From contig JABTUJ010000014.1 in the NCBI GenBank assembly GCA_015075445.1, forward strand, positions 1 to 64,000: a stretch of 64,000 nucleotides of DNA. The letters are read 5' to 3'. Positions 9,485 to 19,742 of this stretch are shown here, in pieces (the stretch's first letter is position 1; each line of letters begins with the position of its first letter). The notes beneath the pieces were generated by a model. That model was not told where the DNA came from and ran no database searches. It saw only the letters and a list, made by a program, of their open reading frames with translations. The DNA is from Verrucomicrobiales bacterium. Its GTDB lineage: Bacteria > Verrucomicrobiota > Verrucomicrobiia > Limisphaerales > J093. A program made the translations under genes and the position numbers.

Positions 9485-12400
9485 CTAACGCCTCACCCGG
9501 AAGTACTGCTGGGCACCCGTGGCGGGGGCCGTGTAGGGGTTGTTCGCCCCGGCCACTGCGGTCCACGGACCGGAGACACTGGGCGCACTCTCGAGCGAGC
9601 CACCCGCCGGCGCCCAACTGATCACCACGTTGGCACCGGAGAGGGCGATGCTCACGCTGGCAGCGGGCACGGAACTGGCCGGCGCCACCAGTTGGATGGC
9701 GTTGATCGGCGCACGCGGGTTGGTGCCGAAGCCCAGGCCGTTGGCGGTGGAGGCCTCGACCCGGATGTTGCTCGAAGCCAGGCCGCTGAACAGGACGTAG
9801 GTCCCGGTGCCCGGGTCGGCACCGGCCGGGATCGCCTGGACGTGGGCGGTCGGGTTCACCGAACACTGGGCCTTGACGTAGTCCTTGAGGACAGCGCCGG
9901 AGCTGGCGTCCACGATCCGGTAGCCGCCGCCCTTGTTGGGCACGCCGCCCAGCAGGTAGACGTAGACGTCATAGCCGGCGGAGGTGAGCTCGGCAGGCAG
10001 GTTCTGGACGGTTACCGTCGAGGTGGTGGCCGCGCCGGTGTCCAGGTAGCCGGTCATGAGGGTCTTGTCGGCCCCCGTGAGCTGGTTGTTCTCCTCGCCG
10101 CGACCGGTCGAGGCCCAGGTGTTGTTCGAGGTCCAGGTGACGGTCGCGGTGGTTGCCTGCGAGGCGCCCTTGGCATCGCCCACGATGGTGGTGCTGGTGC
10201 CGTTGAGCAGCTCGAGGTTGTTCCAGTTGGCCTGGGCCACATCCGGAACGCCCGCGACGGCCGTGGCGGCGAGGGTGCCGCTCTTGCTGCCGCTGGCTTC
10301 GTCGGCACCGAAATTGAGGCCGATGCCGTAGGTGCGGGCACTGGGCAGCTCATTGTAGTCCCAATGCGCGATCAGGCCTGCAATCGAGCTGGGCGCCGCG
10401 CCGGTGGCCAGGGACCGCGCCTGCGCCTCGGTGAGGGCGCCGTTGTAGATGACGAAGTCATCGAGGAAACCGTCCATGCGGTTCTCGGTGTTGGACGGTC
10501 CGCCGCCCATGAGCAGGGTGGTGAAGTCGGTCCTGAGCGGGTCGCCGCCACCGGAGTGGAACAGCTTGCCGTTGATATAGATCCGCTTCTCGGCCCCATC
10601 CTTCACGAAGGCGAAGTGGCGCCATTGCTGCCACCAGCTTGCATCACCCGTGTAGTCGGGGAACTGGCTGATGTTCAGGTTGATCCGTTGCACGTCCGCC
10701 GTGCAGCAACCCGAGGTGTCGAAGTAGATGGTCGAGTCGCTCCACGGCACATGGGCCTGATAGCCGCGGGTGCCGTTGTTGCTGCTGGGCGAGTTGGCCC
10801 AGAAGGCCGAACCGGCGCGGACCGAACGCAGCTTCTGGAAGAAGGCGATGGTCAGCGTGTCGTCGGCAGTGGCCGCGTTGAGGAAGGTCGCGTCGGAGAC
10901 GTAACCGACGCCGGCGACAACGCCCGTATCGAGCGCCAGGTCGCCCGCCGTGCCCGTGTGTCCGCCCTGGTCGGCGGTCTGCTGGGCGGCACCGAGCAGG
11001 ATCACCGGGTACCCGTTGACCTTGTCGAGAATCGGGCCCCTGTACTCAGCCACTTCGAACGACCACTCGAGGGTCGCCGGTTGGCCCGCGGGATTCGGGT
11101 AGCCCAGGGTCAGGGTTTGCGTCGAGCCGCTCGGGAACATCGCGCTGGGCTTGTAGGTGATCGTGGCGACGTTGGCGTCCTTCGTGAAGGTGGGTGTCAG
11201 CGCCACGCCATTGAGCTTGAGGGAGACGTTCTCGGCCGTCCACGCCGACTTGCCATCCCGGTGGACGATTCGCACCGTCACATCGGGCATGACGTTGCGG
11301 GCGTTGGGCGCCGGGGTCTGGGTGATGAAGGCACCTTCGGCGGGCACGGGCAGATCCACGGCGGCGGAGAGATACTGGCCGGGGATGGGTTGCAGGGAGG
11401 CGGCGGGGGTGGTGTCGCCCACCTTGCGCCAGGCCACTTGGGCGTAGTCGCCGCCACCGCCTTCCTTGTAAGTGACACGGATGAAGTACTTCCGGTTGGC
11501 GACCAGCGAGACCGGCAGCGAGGTCGTAGCGATGTCGCCGCTCTCCGGTTCCATGAAGGCGTCGCAGCAATCTTGTTCTTCGGCCTGCCACCAGAGGTTG
11601 GCTTCCTTGTCATCGGTGCTGATCTCCAGGAGCGAGGCATCGTCGCTGCGGAGGAAGAAGTAGTAGTCACCCGACTCGGTCGGGGTAAGGTAACCCTCCA
11701 TGGTGGCGCCATAGTTTTCGTTGGCGTCGGTGGGGAGGATGTCGCGGCTGTTCATGGAGAAGACGGCGCCGGTCCAGTCCGGCGTGGCCGGGTAGCGCGG
11801 GTCGTCGAGGAGGCCCTGGATGGGGGTGCCGGTGATGCCGCCCCAGAAGGAGAACTTGAGCACGCCGGTGCGGGTGGCGATGTAGGAGAAGAAGGTGGCG
11901 GTGTTGCTGCCTTCGGGGACCTCAAAGTTGGAGAGGTCTTTGACGCCTTGGACGGTGACGGTGTAGGCGGTGCCGCCGGGGGTTTGCGCGGCGGTGGTCA
12001 GGGTGACGACGCGGTTGGCGTAGGTGGCGGCGGTCACGGCGAGGGCCGGCGTGATGGTGTAGTTGGCGGCGACGGTGGCCGTGGCCGGATCGAGGGCCTC
12101 GGAGAATGTCAACCGCACCGTGTTGAAGGTGGCCGTGGACACGGCGGAGAGCACCGCGGGCTTGGTGGTGTCGCAGGGGTCCATGCCGGCCTTGAACTCG
12201 TCGAGGTTGGTGATGCCGTTGCCGTTGCAGTCCAGGGCGGCGTCGCTGGGGTCATTGGGGTTGAGGCCGTAGAAGGTCTCCCAGGCATCGGGCATGCCGT
12301 CGTTGTCAGTGTCGGTCTCGAGGCCGAGACGTTCCACGGTGACGGCGTTCAGGATGGCGTTGTGATCGCTGTAGTCGGCGCTGGCTCCCCGTCCATCGAA

Positions 12401-13021
12401 CCGCAGGACCACCGTGCCGGACCGGGGGGTGTAGAGATGCGTGATGAGGGCCTCCTGGGTGCCGTTGGCGATCCCACCGTGCACGACGCCGGGATTGAAG
12501 TCCTTGACCACCAAGCCATCGTCGAAGAAGACGTCGAAGCCCCGGTTGCAGCATTGTTCGCCGAACATCATTTGGAACTTGTACTGGACGCCGACCTGGA
12601 GGTTCTCGAGCGTGAGGATCACCTCCGGGTTAGCGGCGTTGTTGGCGTCACTCCAGCGAATGCTGCTGCTGGCGTCTCTGAGGGCGAGGTCGTTGGCCGA
12701 GTCGCCATAGTTGACGACGTACCAGTTGAGGATGCGGTTGCCGGCGACGAGCGTGGCGCCGGGGATTTCGGCGTCGATCAATCCTTGGAAGGTCGCGTCG
12801 CGGATCTTGGCCTCGAAGCCAATGTCAGCGCCGATGGAGAGGGCATAGACGAAATCTCCCTCGAGATCCAGGCCCTCCCCGACATCGCCGCCCGCGACCA
12901 CTCCGATGGAAGTGTACAGGGGGTTGGTGATGACCGGGTCGGCAGCCTGGAGGCTGCTTACAGCCACGGCAGCCAGAGCGGCGAGTCCGCATCTGGCAGA
13001 TGACCTTTTTGATGTTGGCAT
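9485..13021 (-). CDS. Large secreted multidomain protein (TSP3-like, Ig-like, PA14, LamG)
   Basis: 1178 residues, with a signal peptide at 1-26 (ending SSLQAAD) and AGGAG before the ATG. Domains, in approximate order: an N-terminal beta-rich region; a calcium-binding TSP3/dockerin-like stretch DTDNDGMPDAWETFYGLNP near 240-275; an SbsA-like Ig domain (VRLTFSEALDPATATVAANY); and a PA14-type module with GYLTPTESGDYYFFLRSDD. Then come a LamG/concanavalin-like domain (WQQWRHFAFVKDGAEKRIYI) and a final beta region. The last ~60 residues (VVISWAPAGGSLE ... QQYFRVRR) form a module shared with four other secreted proteins in this window. Probably a surface or matrix carbohydrate-binding protein; no catalytic domain was recognised. 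Confidence 0.75.
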   Translation of the reverse strand: MPTSKRSSARCGLAALAAVAVSSLQAADPVITNPLYTSIGVVAGGDVGEGLDLEGDFVYALSIGADIGFEAKIRDATFQGLIDAEIPGATLVAGNRILNWYVVNYGDSANDLALRDASSSIRWSDANNAANPEVILTLENLQVGVQYKFQMMFGEQCCNRGFDVFFDDGLVVKDFNPGVVHGGIANGTQEALITHLYTPRSGTVVLRFDGRGASADYSDHNAILNAVTVERLGLETDTDNDGMPDAWETFYGLNPNDPSDAALDCNGNGITNLDEFKAGMDPCDTTKPAVLSAVSTATFNTVRLTFSEALDPATATVAANYTITPALAVTAATYANRVVTLTTAAQTPGGTAYTVTVQGVKDLSNFEVPEGSNTATFFSYIATRTGVLKFSFWGGITGTPIQGLLDDPRYPATPDWTGAVFSMNSRDILPTDANENYGATMEGYLTPTESGDYYFFLRSDDASLLEISTDDKEANLWWQAEEQDCCDAFMEPESGDIATTSLPVSLVANRKYFIRVTYKEGGGGDYAQVAWRKVGDTTPAASLQPIPGQYLSAAVDLPVPAEGAFITQTPAPNARNVMPDVTVRIVHRDGKSAWTAENVSLKLNGVALTPTFTKDANVATITYKPSAMFPSGSTQTLTLGYPNPAGQPATLEWSFEVAEYRGPILDKVNGYPVILLGAAQQTADQGGHTGTAGDLALDTGVVAGVGYVSDATFLNAATADDTLTIAFFQKLRSVRAGSAFWANSPSSNNGTRGYQAHVPWSDSTIYFDTSGCCTADVQRINLNISQFPDYTGDASWWQQWRHFAFVKDGAEKRIYINGKLFHSGGGDPLRTDFTTLLMGGGPSNTENRMDGFLDDFVIYNGALTEAQARSLATGAAPSSIAGLIAHWDYNELPSARTYGIGLNFGADEASGSKSGTLAATAVAGVPDVAQANWNNLELLNGTSTTIVGDAKGASQATTATVTWTSNNTWASTGRGEENNQLTGADKTLMTGYLDTGAATTSTVTVQNLPAELTSAGYDVYVYLLGGVPNKGGGYRIVDASSGAVLKDYVKAQCSVNPTAHVQAIPAGADPGTGTYVLFSGLASSNIRVEASTANGLGFGTNPRAPINAIQLVAPASSVPAASVSIALSGANVVISWAPAGGSLESAPSVSGPWTAVAGANNPYTAPATGAQQYFRVRR

Positions 13022-13310
13022 GGATGGGTCTCCTGGTTGGTTTTTGGTGTTTGTGCGGTTCTGGGTTTGGTTGCGCCACGCGGAACTGTCCCAGGCGGCA
13101 TGGCCCAGGCGGAATGATCCGGGATCGTGGCTGTTGTGTGACGGGTATGCTTCCCCGTGCTCCAGTCGTCAAGGGAATAGTCCGCGCCGACCGCCTTCGC
13201 GCAGGACCCGATACTGCCTCGGCCGAAATCTCAAGCCCGGGTGAGGCACCGCGTGAGGGAACGCTGCCTGGCCCGGATACGGCGCACTCGGCATGAAACC
13301 GCGGTCGACT

Positions 13311-13380
13311 GTAGGCGCCGACGTGAGGAGGCGTTGTGGGCCGGGGACAATACCCTCCGCCTCCTCACGTCGGCGCCTAC
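13311..13380. repeat. Perfect 22 bp inverted repeat of the GTAGGCGCCGACGTG family
   Basis: The left arm at 13311-13332 begins GTAGGCGCCGACGTGAGG and the right arm at 13359-13380 is its exact reverse complement, around a 26-base loop. The left-arm sequence recurs in the tandem array at 23112-23609 and, reversed, inside the GH127 5' region near 5890-5912. The rest of 13022-13448, between the surface protein start and the DUF4091 gene end, shows no gene. Confidence 0.9.
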
Positions 13381-13448
13381 AGGGGGTATGGGATTCCCAG
13401 TCTGGAGTCGTCGGGGCAGCGGGGCGTCGCTTTGGCGGGCAAGGCTCT

Positions 13449-16400
13449 TTAATGCCCCTGGAGTCTCTCAATCATGCGGGCCAGGCGGTTCCGATGCGCC
13501 AGGAGGTCGCGGGGGTCGGTGGTGAAGCGGGTCAGATCAAGCGACACGGTTTCCGGCACCTGCAACAGGCGCCGCGCTTCCGCCAGCGCGGACGTGACCT
13601 CGGCGTCGGCGGGTTGGCCGGCATGGTCGCGACTCCTTTGCTCGAGCCGGTGGATTTCCTGTTCAAGGAGCCAGAAGTATTCGTAGTCCTCCATGCCGTC
13701 GCGGAGATTCTCCCAGCGGACGGAATTGATGGGGCCGTCGAGGGCGGGGGTGGTGGCGGAGTTGGGATTGCGGCGGGGCGGGTAGAGGAAGCGGCCATCA
13801 CCATTGCCCCAGGGGCTGCGGGTGCCGGCGGGGGTGCCGTAGCCGCTGACCCAGCTCATGGGATCCTCCCACGGGTCCTGCAGTGAGTCCGGGTAGGCGG
13901 TGGGGCTGTGCCACCAGAGGGTGGCCCAGATGAGCAGGCCCTGGACGCCGTACTGCCAGGATTGCCACGGCCAGAGCCGGAGTTCGGTGCCCGGATGGTC
14001 GATGAACTCGGTGACATACGGGGCCTTGGGGGCCGTGCAGATGTACCACCAGACTTCCTCGCCGGCGTCGCGTCGGGCACGGACCCTTTCCGGGGTCCAC
14101 TCGGGCGTGAGGGCACACCAGATGTCGACGTGGTCGAGGAGCGCGGTTTCGGGTTGCTCGGTCATCATCCGGCGGAGCCCCGGCGCAGCGGCTTTGATGC
14201 GTTGCTGGCCGGCGACGACGAATTCGTAGTCCTTGGGATCGGGTTCATCGAACCAGTAGGTGAAGGCGCGGTCGAGCCAGCCGCGGGCGCGGAGGTGTTG
14301 TTCCACCTGGCCGAGGTAGTCCTGGAACAGGCGAGTGTGCTCGGGGGTCCCTTCCTGGAAGCCCTCGAGTTGACCGAGGTGGCGGCTGTGGAAGGTGCCG
14401 CCGCCCATGCCGCGCAACGGGAGTTGGAAGGTATTGAAGGGACTGCCGACGCCCGGGCCGGGCAGGTCGTCGGCACAGGCGGCGGTGGCATCCGGGCTGG
14501 CAGTGGCGGTGGCTTCGCCCTGGCGGCCGTCCAGCCAGCGTTCGGCGGCGGCGTCGAACCGGGTGAAGTCCACGCGGGCCCGCTGGTTGGTGCCTTCGCC
14601 TTCGAAGCGCACGTCGATGGGGGCGTAGTCGTAGAAGGAGTAGGGACTGATGCGGTGTTCGGCGAAGTTGCGGAGGTACCGCTCGAACACGGCGATCTGG
14701 TCGGCGCGATTCGTGAGCTTGTGGTAGCGGTTGATGTCGCGGGCGCCCAGGCCCAAGGCGCTGCGCAGGTGGCTTTCGCGCGGCAAGGCGAAGTCGTAGA
14801 CGTCGACGATCAGCGGCACGCGGTGGGTCTCGGTATGCTGACCGTCGCGGAGTTCGAGGGTGAGCTCGCTCGTGTGCCGTCCGGGCGCCGCATTCCGGGG
14901 AACGTAGAAGGTCAGCCAGAGCGGGAAGTTCTGGTGAGCCGTCAGGGGGCGAGGAAGTTGCAGCGGAGGCAGGGGATCCGGGTACCAGTCCGCTTCACAC
15001 GTGGCGTCGGTGGGATGGGTGACGTGGACATAGGCGAGCTCTTCGAGTCGGAGGGTCACCGGGCTGGGCTGGCCGCGGGCGTCGCGCCAGGCGAGGGGTT
15101 GAGCGGCGATCAACTCGAGATTGCGGGCGGGGCGGAGGATGACCTGGGCGGCCTCGAATTCTGCGCGGGCGGCGGTGACGGTGACCGGTTGGGCGGGTGC
15201 GGTGGCGGTGGGTGGCTGGCTGGACCGCGCGACCTTCCACCCGCTTTCGCACCACCAGAGGTCGAGCAGTCCGGAACCGGCCAGGCGATAGCCGGCCCGC
15301 GGATCGTGGAGGTGGTTCACCCGGGCGCGCGTCCGGCCTTCGAAGAGGGGGCGGCCGGTGTCGGCGGTGAATGTGAGGTGCAACTCATGTTCCCCGGGCG
15401 CGGCGGCGGTGACTGCCAGGGCCAGGTCGGTTTGCTGGCCGGGTTCGAGCTGGAACGGTTGGGCGGTGGGCGAGGCGGTGCGCACGGTGGGGCCCTGCAA
15501 GCTGACGCGGCCTGTGAGGGGGGCGGAGGCGGTGGTGGTGGCGCGGAGGGCAAGTCGGATTTCGCCCTGGCCGCGGCGAGATTCGAGTTGGAAGGCGTTG
15601 ACGGCCAGCGCCGGGTCGCGGCGCTGCACTTCGAGGAAGTCGGTTTGACCGGCGGCTTCCTGGGGGGCGGGAGGATCAATCTGGGCTTCGTAATCGCAGC
15701 GGTTGACCTGGAGGGCGGTGTCGGGATCCGGAGTGTGCAACCGGAGATAGCACTCGGTCGCGGGCAGCAGTTCGGGGGGCAGGGTCAAGGTGCCGGCGCG
15801 GTTGGTGGCGCCGAGCGTGGCCAGGGAGGTCCAGTGGCGACCGTCGCGACTGGCCTGGACGTGCAGGGTGCCGGCGACGTGATGGTTGATGGCGACGCGG
15901 ACCTGCGCGGTGGTCTGTCGGAAGCCGGGCAACGCGAAGCGGTAGACGATTTCGGCACCGGGAGAGAACACCCAACGATCCGAGTTGAAGCTGGCGGTGC
16001 TGCGTTCGAGGGGGCGATGGAGGTTGGCGGCGAGCCCGCCGAGTTGGAGGGAGAACCGGTAGTGGCCGTCGGTGACGTGCTCGTTCTGGCCGAGGTGCAG
16101 TCGCGGACCGCCGTCGGGTTCGGCGAATTCGCGGTGGCTGGCCAGGATGGGGAGCAGTTCGGCATCGTCGAACTCGATCTCCCCGCGCACATGCCATTGG
16201 CCGAGTCGGACGAAGTCGTTGGGGGCGTCGTCGGGTTGACGGAAGATGAAGCCGTACTCACGCCACTGGGGGTCGAGGGGGAAGTCGCGGTTGATGCGGC
16301 TGGTGCCGGCCACGGCGGTACCCCCGCTGGCCTCGCCGAGGCGGCGGGCGCGAAAGCGCAGGGCGTAAACTCCTCCTGGCTGCAGCGGCAGGGATTCCGT

Positions 16401-16637
16401 GCGCCAGACGCTTTGGTCCTCGCCTTGCCCCTGCACGCGCACGACGCGGCCGGGGCCGGGCGAGGTTGTGGTGGCCCATTGCCCCGCGCCGTCCGTCAAC
16501 CGCCAGCCGCTGGGTTGGGTCGTTCCCGCCTCGAAGCCGGGGTTGGGAAGGAGGTTCTGGGTGTGGCCGGTGAGGCCGAGGCCCAGGACGGTAATCAGCA
16601 GGAGAGGGGTCTTCATGAGGGTGCGCGTGAGTTTCAT
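13449..16637 (-). CDS. Secreted DUF4091 glycoside-hydrolase-like protein
   Basis: 1062 residues with a signal peptide (MKLTRTLMKTPLLLITVLGLGLTGHTQ). The N-terminus holds carbohydrate-binding-type beta-sandwiches (LLPNPGFEAGTTQPSGW; discoidin-like FNSDRWVFSPGAEIVYRF). The C-terminal half is a DUF4091 barrel: WFDEP at 795-799 with D797/E798 as candidate acidic catalytic residues, a WWYICTAP block, WQYGVQGLLIWATLWW, and the terminal RWENLRDGMEDYEYFWLLE signature. DUF4091 proteins are assumed to be glycoside hydrolases, but the substrate is unknown. Its ATG overlaps the stop of the upstream WbsX-like gene by four bases (ATGA), so the two are very probably co-translated. Confidence 0.8.
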   Translation of the reverse strand: MKLTRTLMKTPLLLITVLGLGLTGHTQNLLPNPGFEAGTTQPSGWRLTDGAGQWATTTSPGPGRVVRVQGQGEDQSVWRTESLPLQPGGVYALRFRARRLGEASGGTAVAGTSRINRDFPLDPQWREYGFIFRQPDDAPNDFVRLGQWHVRGEIEFDDAELLPILASHREFAEPDGGPRLHLGQNEHVTDGHYRFSLQLGGLAANLHRPLERSTASFNSDRWVFSPGAEIVYRFALPGFRQTTAQVRVAINHHVAGTLHVQASRDGRHWTSLATLGATNRAGTLTLPPELLPATECYLRLHTPDPDTALQVNRCDYEAQIDPPAPQEAAGQTDFLEVQRRDPALAVNAFQLESRRGQGEIRLALRATTTASAPLTGRVSLQGPTVRTASPTAQPFQLEPGQQTDLALAVTAAAPGEHELHLTFTADTGRPLFEGRTRARVNHLHDPRAGYRLAGSGLLDLWWCESGWKVARSSQPPTATAPAQPVTVTAARAEFEAAQVILRPARNLELIAAQPLAWRDARGQPSPVTLRLEELAYVHVTHPTDATCEADWYPDPLPPLQLPRPLTAHQNFPLWLTFYVPRNAAPGRHTSELTLELRDGQHTETHRVPLIVDVYDFALPRESHLRSALGLGARDINRYHKLTNRADQIAVFERYLRNFAEHRISPYSFYDYAPIDVRFEGEGTNQRARVDFTRFDAAAERWLDGRQGEATATASPDATAACADDLPGPGVGSPFNTFQLPLRGMGGGTFHSRHLGQLEGFQEGTPEHTRLFQDYLGQVEQHLRARGWLDRAFTYWFDEPDPKDYEFVVAGQQRIKAAAPGLRRMMTEQPETALLDHVDIWCALTPEWTPERVRARRDAGEEVWWYICTAPKAPYVTEFIDHPGTELRLWPWQSWQYGVQGLLIWATLWWHSPTAYPDSLQDPWEDPMSWVSGYGTPAGTRSPWGNGDGRFLYPPRRNPNSATTPALDGPINSVRWENLRDGMEDYEYFWLLEQEIHRLEQRSRDHAGQPADAEVTSALAEARRLLQVPETVSLDLTRFTTDPRDLLAHRNRLARMIERLQGH

Positions 16638-19477
16638 GGTTTCGGCACAAATCGCAGTTCATCCAGAGCCACGGTGATGTCCGGGCGCGAGACGGGGTCG
16701 AGGCGCAGGCGGGTCACGATGCCCCGCCACCGCACATTCTCAGCCAGCGGCAGGTGGTAGTCGTGCCACTGCCCGTCTATGGCGACGGGGAACCGCAGGC
16801 TGGTGGCTTCGCTCTCGGGCAGCCGGGTGGTTCGCCAGAAGAGTTGCGCCATATCCTGTGTGGGCATGCCGTGCGTCCCGGTGAGTTTCAGGCGGAGCAC
16901 GACAGCCGGGAAATCGCGTGCCCGAAGCTGGAGCGGGGGACCGAAGAACGCGGGGTCGCGACCGGTGGTGCGGGCGGTGAGTGCGCCGGCTTCGGTGCGG
17001 GCCTCGGAGAGGTTCATGCCGCTGCCCCAACCCTCGTCGGCGGTGTCGAACGACCACCGGGTTTGGCCCGGGGCGTCGAGCGGGATGTCGTAAGGGCCCA
17101 GGCCCACATCCGCTGGGGCGAAGTCGAGGTGGTCGGGGGCGGCGTCGGTGAAGACGGTGCGGATGGCGTCGAGGTAGCCGAAGCCGAATTCGCGATGCGG
17201 TTCGATGTAGGACCCTTCGCCCCACTCGTTCCAGGCCTCGATCAAGACGAGTCGGCGCAACGCGGCGTCGCGTTCCCCCATGGCGATGGCGGGGGCGGGC
17301 GCGTCGGCGTTGCTGCCAGAGACTGTGGGGCGGTGTTCCAGGAAGTGGCGGGCGTCGGCGAGGTGCTGGCGGAAGAGCGCGGGGGTGCGGCCGTAGCGGA
17401 CGAGGTTGTTCTCGCCGTGCCAGGGGCGGCTGTCCCAACCTCCGCAGACCGGCGGCACGAGCGGGAGCAGGCCGAGGCTTTCGAGCTGGTCCCATTGGTG
17501 CCGGTAGCCTTCGAGGAGGGTGGCGAAGGGCGCGAACATGCCTTCGCCAGTCATCCCGAGGCCCGGCCAGGTGTAGGCGGTGACGGCATCGTAGCCTTCG
17601 GCCGCGGCCCGGCGGGCTTCGCCGACGTCGCCGACGCATGCCAGCAGGCAGAGGCCGGGCAACCCGGCGCGCCGGCACTCCTCCCGCATCGCGGTCAGGA
17701 CCCGCCGCACGCCGTCGCTGCCGAGGTCCTCGGTCAGCCGTTGCGGGCTGAAGATGATGACTACGGGCTGGCCGGCGACGGTGAGGTGTTCGGGGCGCCG
17801 GAAGTAGTGGGTGATCCAGTGGCGGGTGACCGCGATGCAGTCCTCGTGTGAGTGGGTGCCGGGGGCGTTGTGGTTGGCCCAGAGCAGACAGAACTTGAGC
17901 AGGTGCCGGTAGCGCGCGCGGAAGTAGCCTTCGTGCAACGCGTGTTCGAGCTGACGCGATCCCTCGGACCAGTACCAATCGTAGGCAAAGAACGTGAGGC
18001 CATGCTCGACGGCCCATTTGATGTGCCAGTCCGCGATTTCCGGATCGCCCTCGCGATACCAGCCCAGGACGGGCCGCCGCTCGGGAAAGCCGCGGATGGG
18101 TTGCCATTGGCCGGCGCTGCGCCAGCCTGGGAAGTAGTAGGCGCCGACCTCGAAGGGGCCGCGGACCGGCGCGGGTTCGGGGACGTAGTCGGTGGGCGGG
18201 AGATCCAAGGGCGGGCTGAAGGAGAGAGGACAATTGGTCAAGATCGGAGGGGCGTTGGCGGAGCGAAGCTTGAGCTGAACGGACGCGTCGCCTGGTTGCG
18301 CCGCCTGAATGGTCCAGCGGAAGGTGGCCTCTTCCTCGAACTCGAGTGAGGTCGTGGCGTGCGGCTCCGGCGCTGGACCGGACTCACGGAGACCGTGCGA
18401 GAGTTCGAGCATCGCCTGGAGGTTGGTGACCGGCGTGGCACCCACGTTGGCGACAGTGGCCTCGAGGATCGCCGGCCGACCCGCACGCAGCAGTGCCTCT
18501 GCGGCGCCGAACCACCGGACCTTGAGGCGCGGGGCACCTCGCGGTTGGGAACCGACCTCGAGCCAGGACAACGCGGCGTGCGCGCCGGGTGCGTCGCTGG
18601 GCTGCAAACCGAGGGCGAGGATCCGACCGCGCCAGTTCGGCGTCGCCAGGAGGTCGAGGTTGTAGGTGTGGGCGCCGGAGGTGGGCTCGAGGGGAAAAGT
18701 GTGGCGGTGGAGGCCAGGGCTGGCGTCGGTGGCATAGAGCAGCGTGCCGTGCTGGCCGCGGTCCACGGCCAGTTCGAGCGAGACGAAGCTCCGGGATTCG
18801 GCCTCGAGTTGGACGGGCGGCGCGAGCAGAAAGGCATCGGGCGCACCGGGGCGGAGCTGGAGCGCGGCGGGCTGGGGCGTGACGTCGAGCGCGCCCACCG
18901 GTTGCCATCCGTGGAGGGTGTTGGTGAAGACGAAGGCGGCGGTCTCGGCCAAGGCCGGCATGGCGAGTTCGCCGATGCGCAGCGTGTCGATGGTGAACCG
19001 CGCTCCGTCAAAGAGATCGAAGCGGAGCCGCACGATGCGACCTTCCTTTTGCCAGAAGGGAAATACACGGACGGTCTGCCACTGGCCATCGCCCCGCAGG
19101 CGGGAGCGGGTGGACTTGTCCTGCGAAAAGCCACCGTACCGGCCTTCGCGAGTGCCGCTCCAGAACCATTCGATGGTGCCGTCGCGGTCGGCGCGGAGGC
19201 GGGCCTCGAGGAACTGCCATGGGCTGGCGGGGAGATCGAGGGGCGCGGTGAGTTCGAGGATGGGGTCGGGTCCGACGGCCTCGCATTCAAGCATGCCGTC
19301 GTGGACCGCGACGTGGGTGAGATGGGCGTTGGGCTGCCAGCCTCGAAGGTTCCCGGGAGTGTCGAAAGACCACGCGACCGACGCGGTCGTGGACGCCAGG
19401 GCGGCAGCGGGGTGGAACCCTGCGATCGCCAGGCCGAGGGTCAGGAGCGAAAGGTGCGTGGCGCAGTGAGTCGTCAT
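16634..19477 (-). CDS. Secreted GH99-like (WbsX-type) protein with N-terminal binding domains
   Basis: 947 residues with a signal peptide at about 8-33 (LSLLTLGLAIAGFHPAAALAS). Two beta-sandwich regions (about 35-200 and 205-345) precede a WbsX/GH99-like barrel: GAYYFPGW at 445-452, then LGWYREGDPEIADWHIKWAVEHGL, FAYDWYWSEG, LKFCLLWANHN and the family-typical EAWNEWGEGSYIEP at 747-760. GH99-like enzymes act on mannose- or rhamnose-type glycans; the substrate here is not deducible. The carboxy end (GIVTRLRLDP...) is another binding sandwich. The ATG at 19477 is preferred over longer readings that lack a signal peptide. It is first in a two-gene operon with the DUF4091 gene. Confidence 0.8.
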   Translation of the reverse strand: MTTHCATHLSLLTLGLAIAGFHPAAALASTTASVAWSFDTPGNLRGWQPNAHLTHVAVHDGMLECEAVGPDPILELTAPLDLPASPWQFLEARLRADRDGTIEWFWSGTREGRYGGFSQDKSTRSRLRGDGQWQTVRVFPFWQKEGRIVRLRFDLFDGARFTIDTLRIGELAMPALAETAAFVFTNTLHGWQPVGALDVTPQPAALQLRPGAPDAFLLAPPVQLEAESRSFVSLELAVDRGQHGTLLYATDASPGLHRHTFPLEPTSGAHTYNLDLLATPNWRGRILALGLQPSDAPGAHAALSWLEVGSQPRGAPRLKVRWFGAAEALLRAGRPAILEATVANVGATPVTNLQAMLELSHGLRESGPAPEPHATTSLEFEEEATFRWTIQAAQPGDASVQLKLRSANAPPILTNCPLSFSPPLDLPPTDYVPEPAPVRGPFEVGAYYFPGWRSAGQWQPIRGFPERRPVLGWYREGDPEIADWHIKWAVEHGLTFFAYDWYWSEGSRQLEHALHEGYFRARYRHLLKFCLLWANHNAPGTHSHEDCIAVTRHWITHYFRRPEHLTVAGQPVVIIFSPQRLTEDLGSDGVRRVLTAMREECRRAGLPGLCLLACVGDVGEARRAAAEGYDAVTAYTWPGLGMTGEGMFAPFATLLEGYRHQWDQLESLGLLPLVPPVCGGWDSRPWHGENNLVRYGRTPALFRQHLADARHFLEHRPTVSGSNADAPAPAIAMGERDAALRRLVLIEAWNEWGEGSYIEPHREFGFGYLDAIRTVFTDAAPDHLDFAPADVGLGPYDIPLDAPGQTRWSFDTADEGWGSGMNLSEARTEAGALTARTTGRDPAFFGPPLQLRARDFPAVVLRLKLTGTHGMPTQDMAQLFWRTTRLPESEATSLRFPVAIDGQWHDYHLPLAENVRWRGIVTRLRLDPVSRPDITVALDELRFVPKP

Positions 19478-19742
19478 CGCGAATGCAGGCTTGTCGGGCG
19501 AGGATAGCGACCGGTGCAGGGCTTGGGAAGAGCACTGGGAGGGTTGACCAGGTCGCATCCGATGAGGCAGCAACGCCCGCGGAACAGACGTCGACAGCAG
19601 CACGGCCTGATCCGAGCCCGTCCTTGGGATGCGAGCGGGTGGCGGGCCGTCAAGGTACAACCATCTGCGTCCAGGTCATGTGGGATGCCGGAGGCTGTTC
19701 GCGTTTGTTACCCCGGTCAAGCCCCGCCAGCCGGGGGTTGCA

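Noticed and set aside
9449..13003. 1184-codon open frame on the plus strand opposite the PA14/LamG gene
   Set aside because: It is the antisense shadow of a clearly coding minus-strand gene. Its translation is low-complexity Gly/Val/Arg/Glu with no domain, as expected in high-GC DNA.
13908..16760. 950-codon plus-strand open frame opposite the DUF4091 gene
   Set aside because: Same reason: an antisense shadow with biased composition and no recognisable domain or signal peptide.
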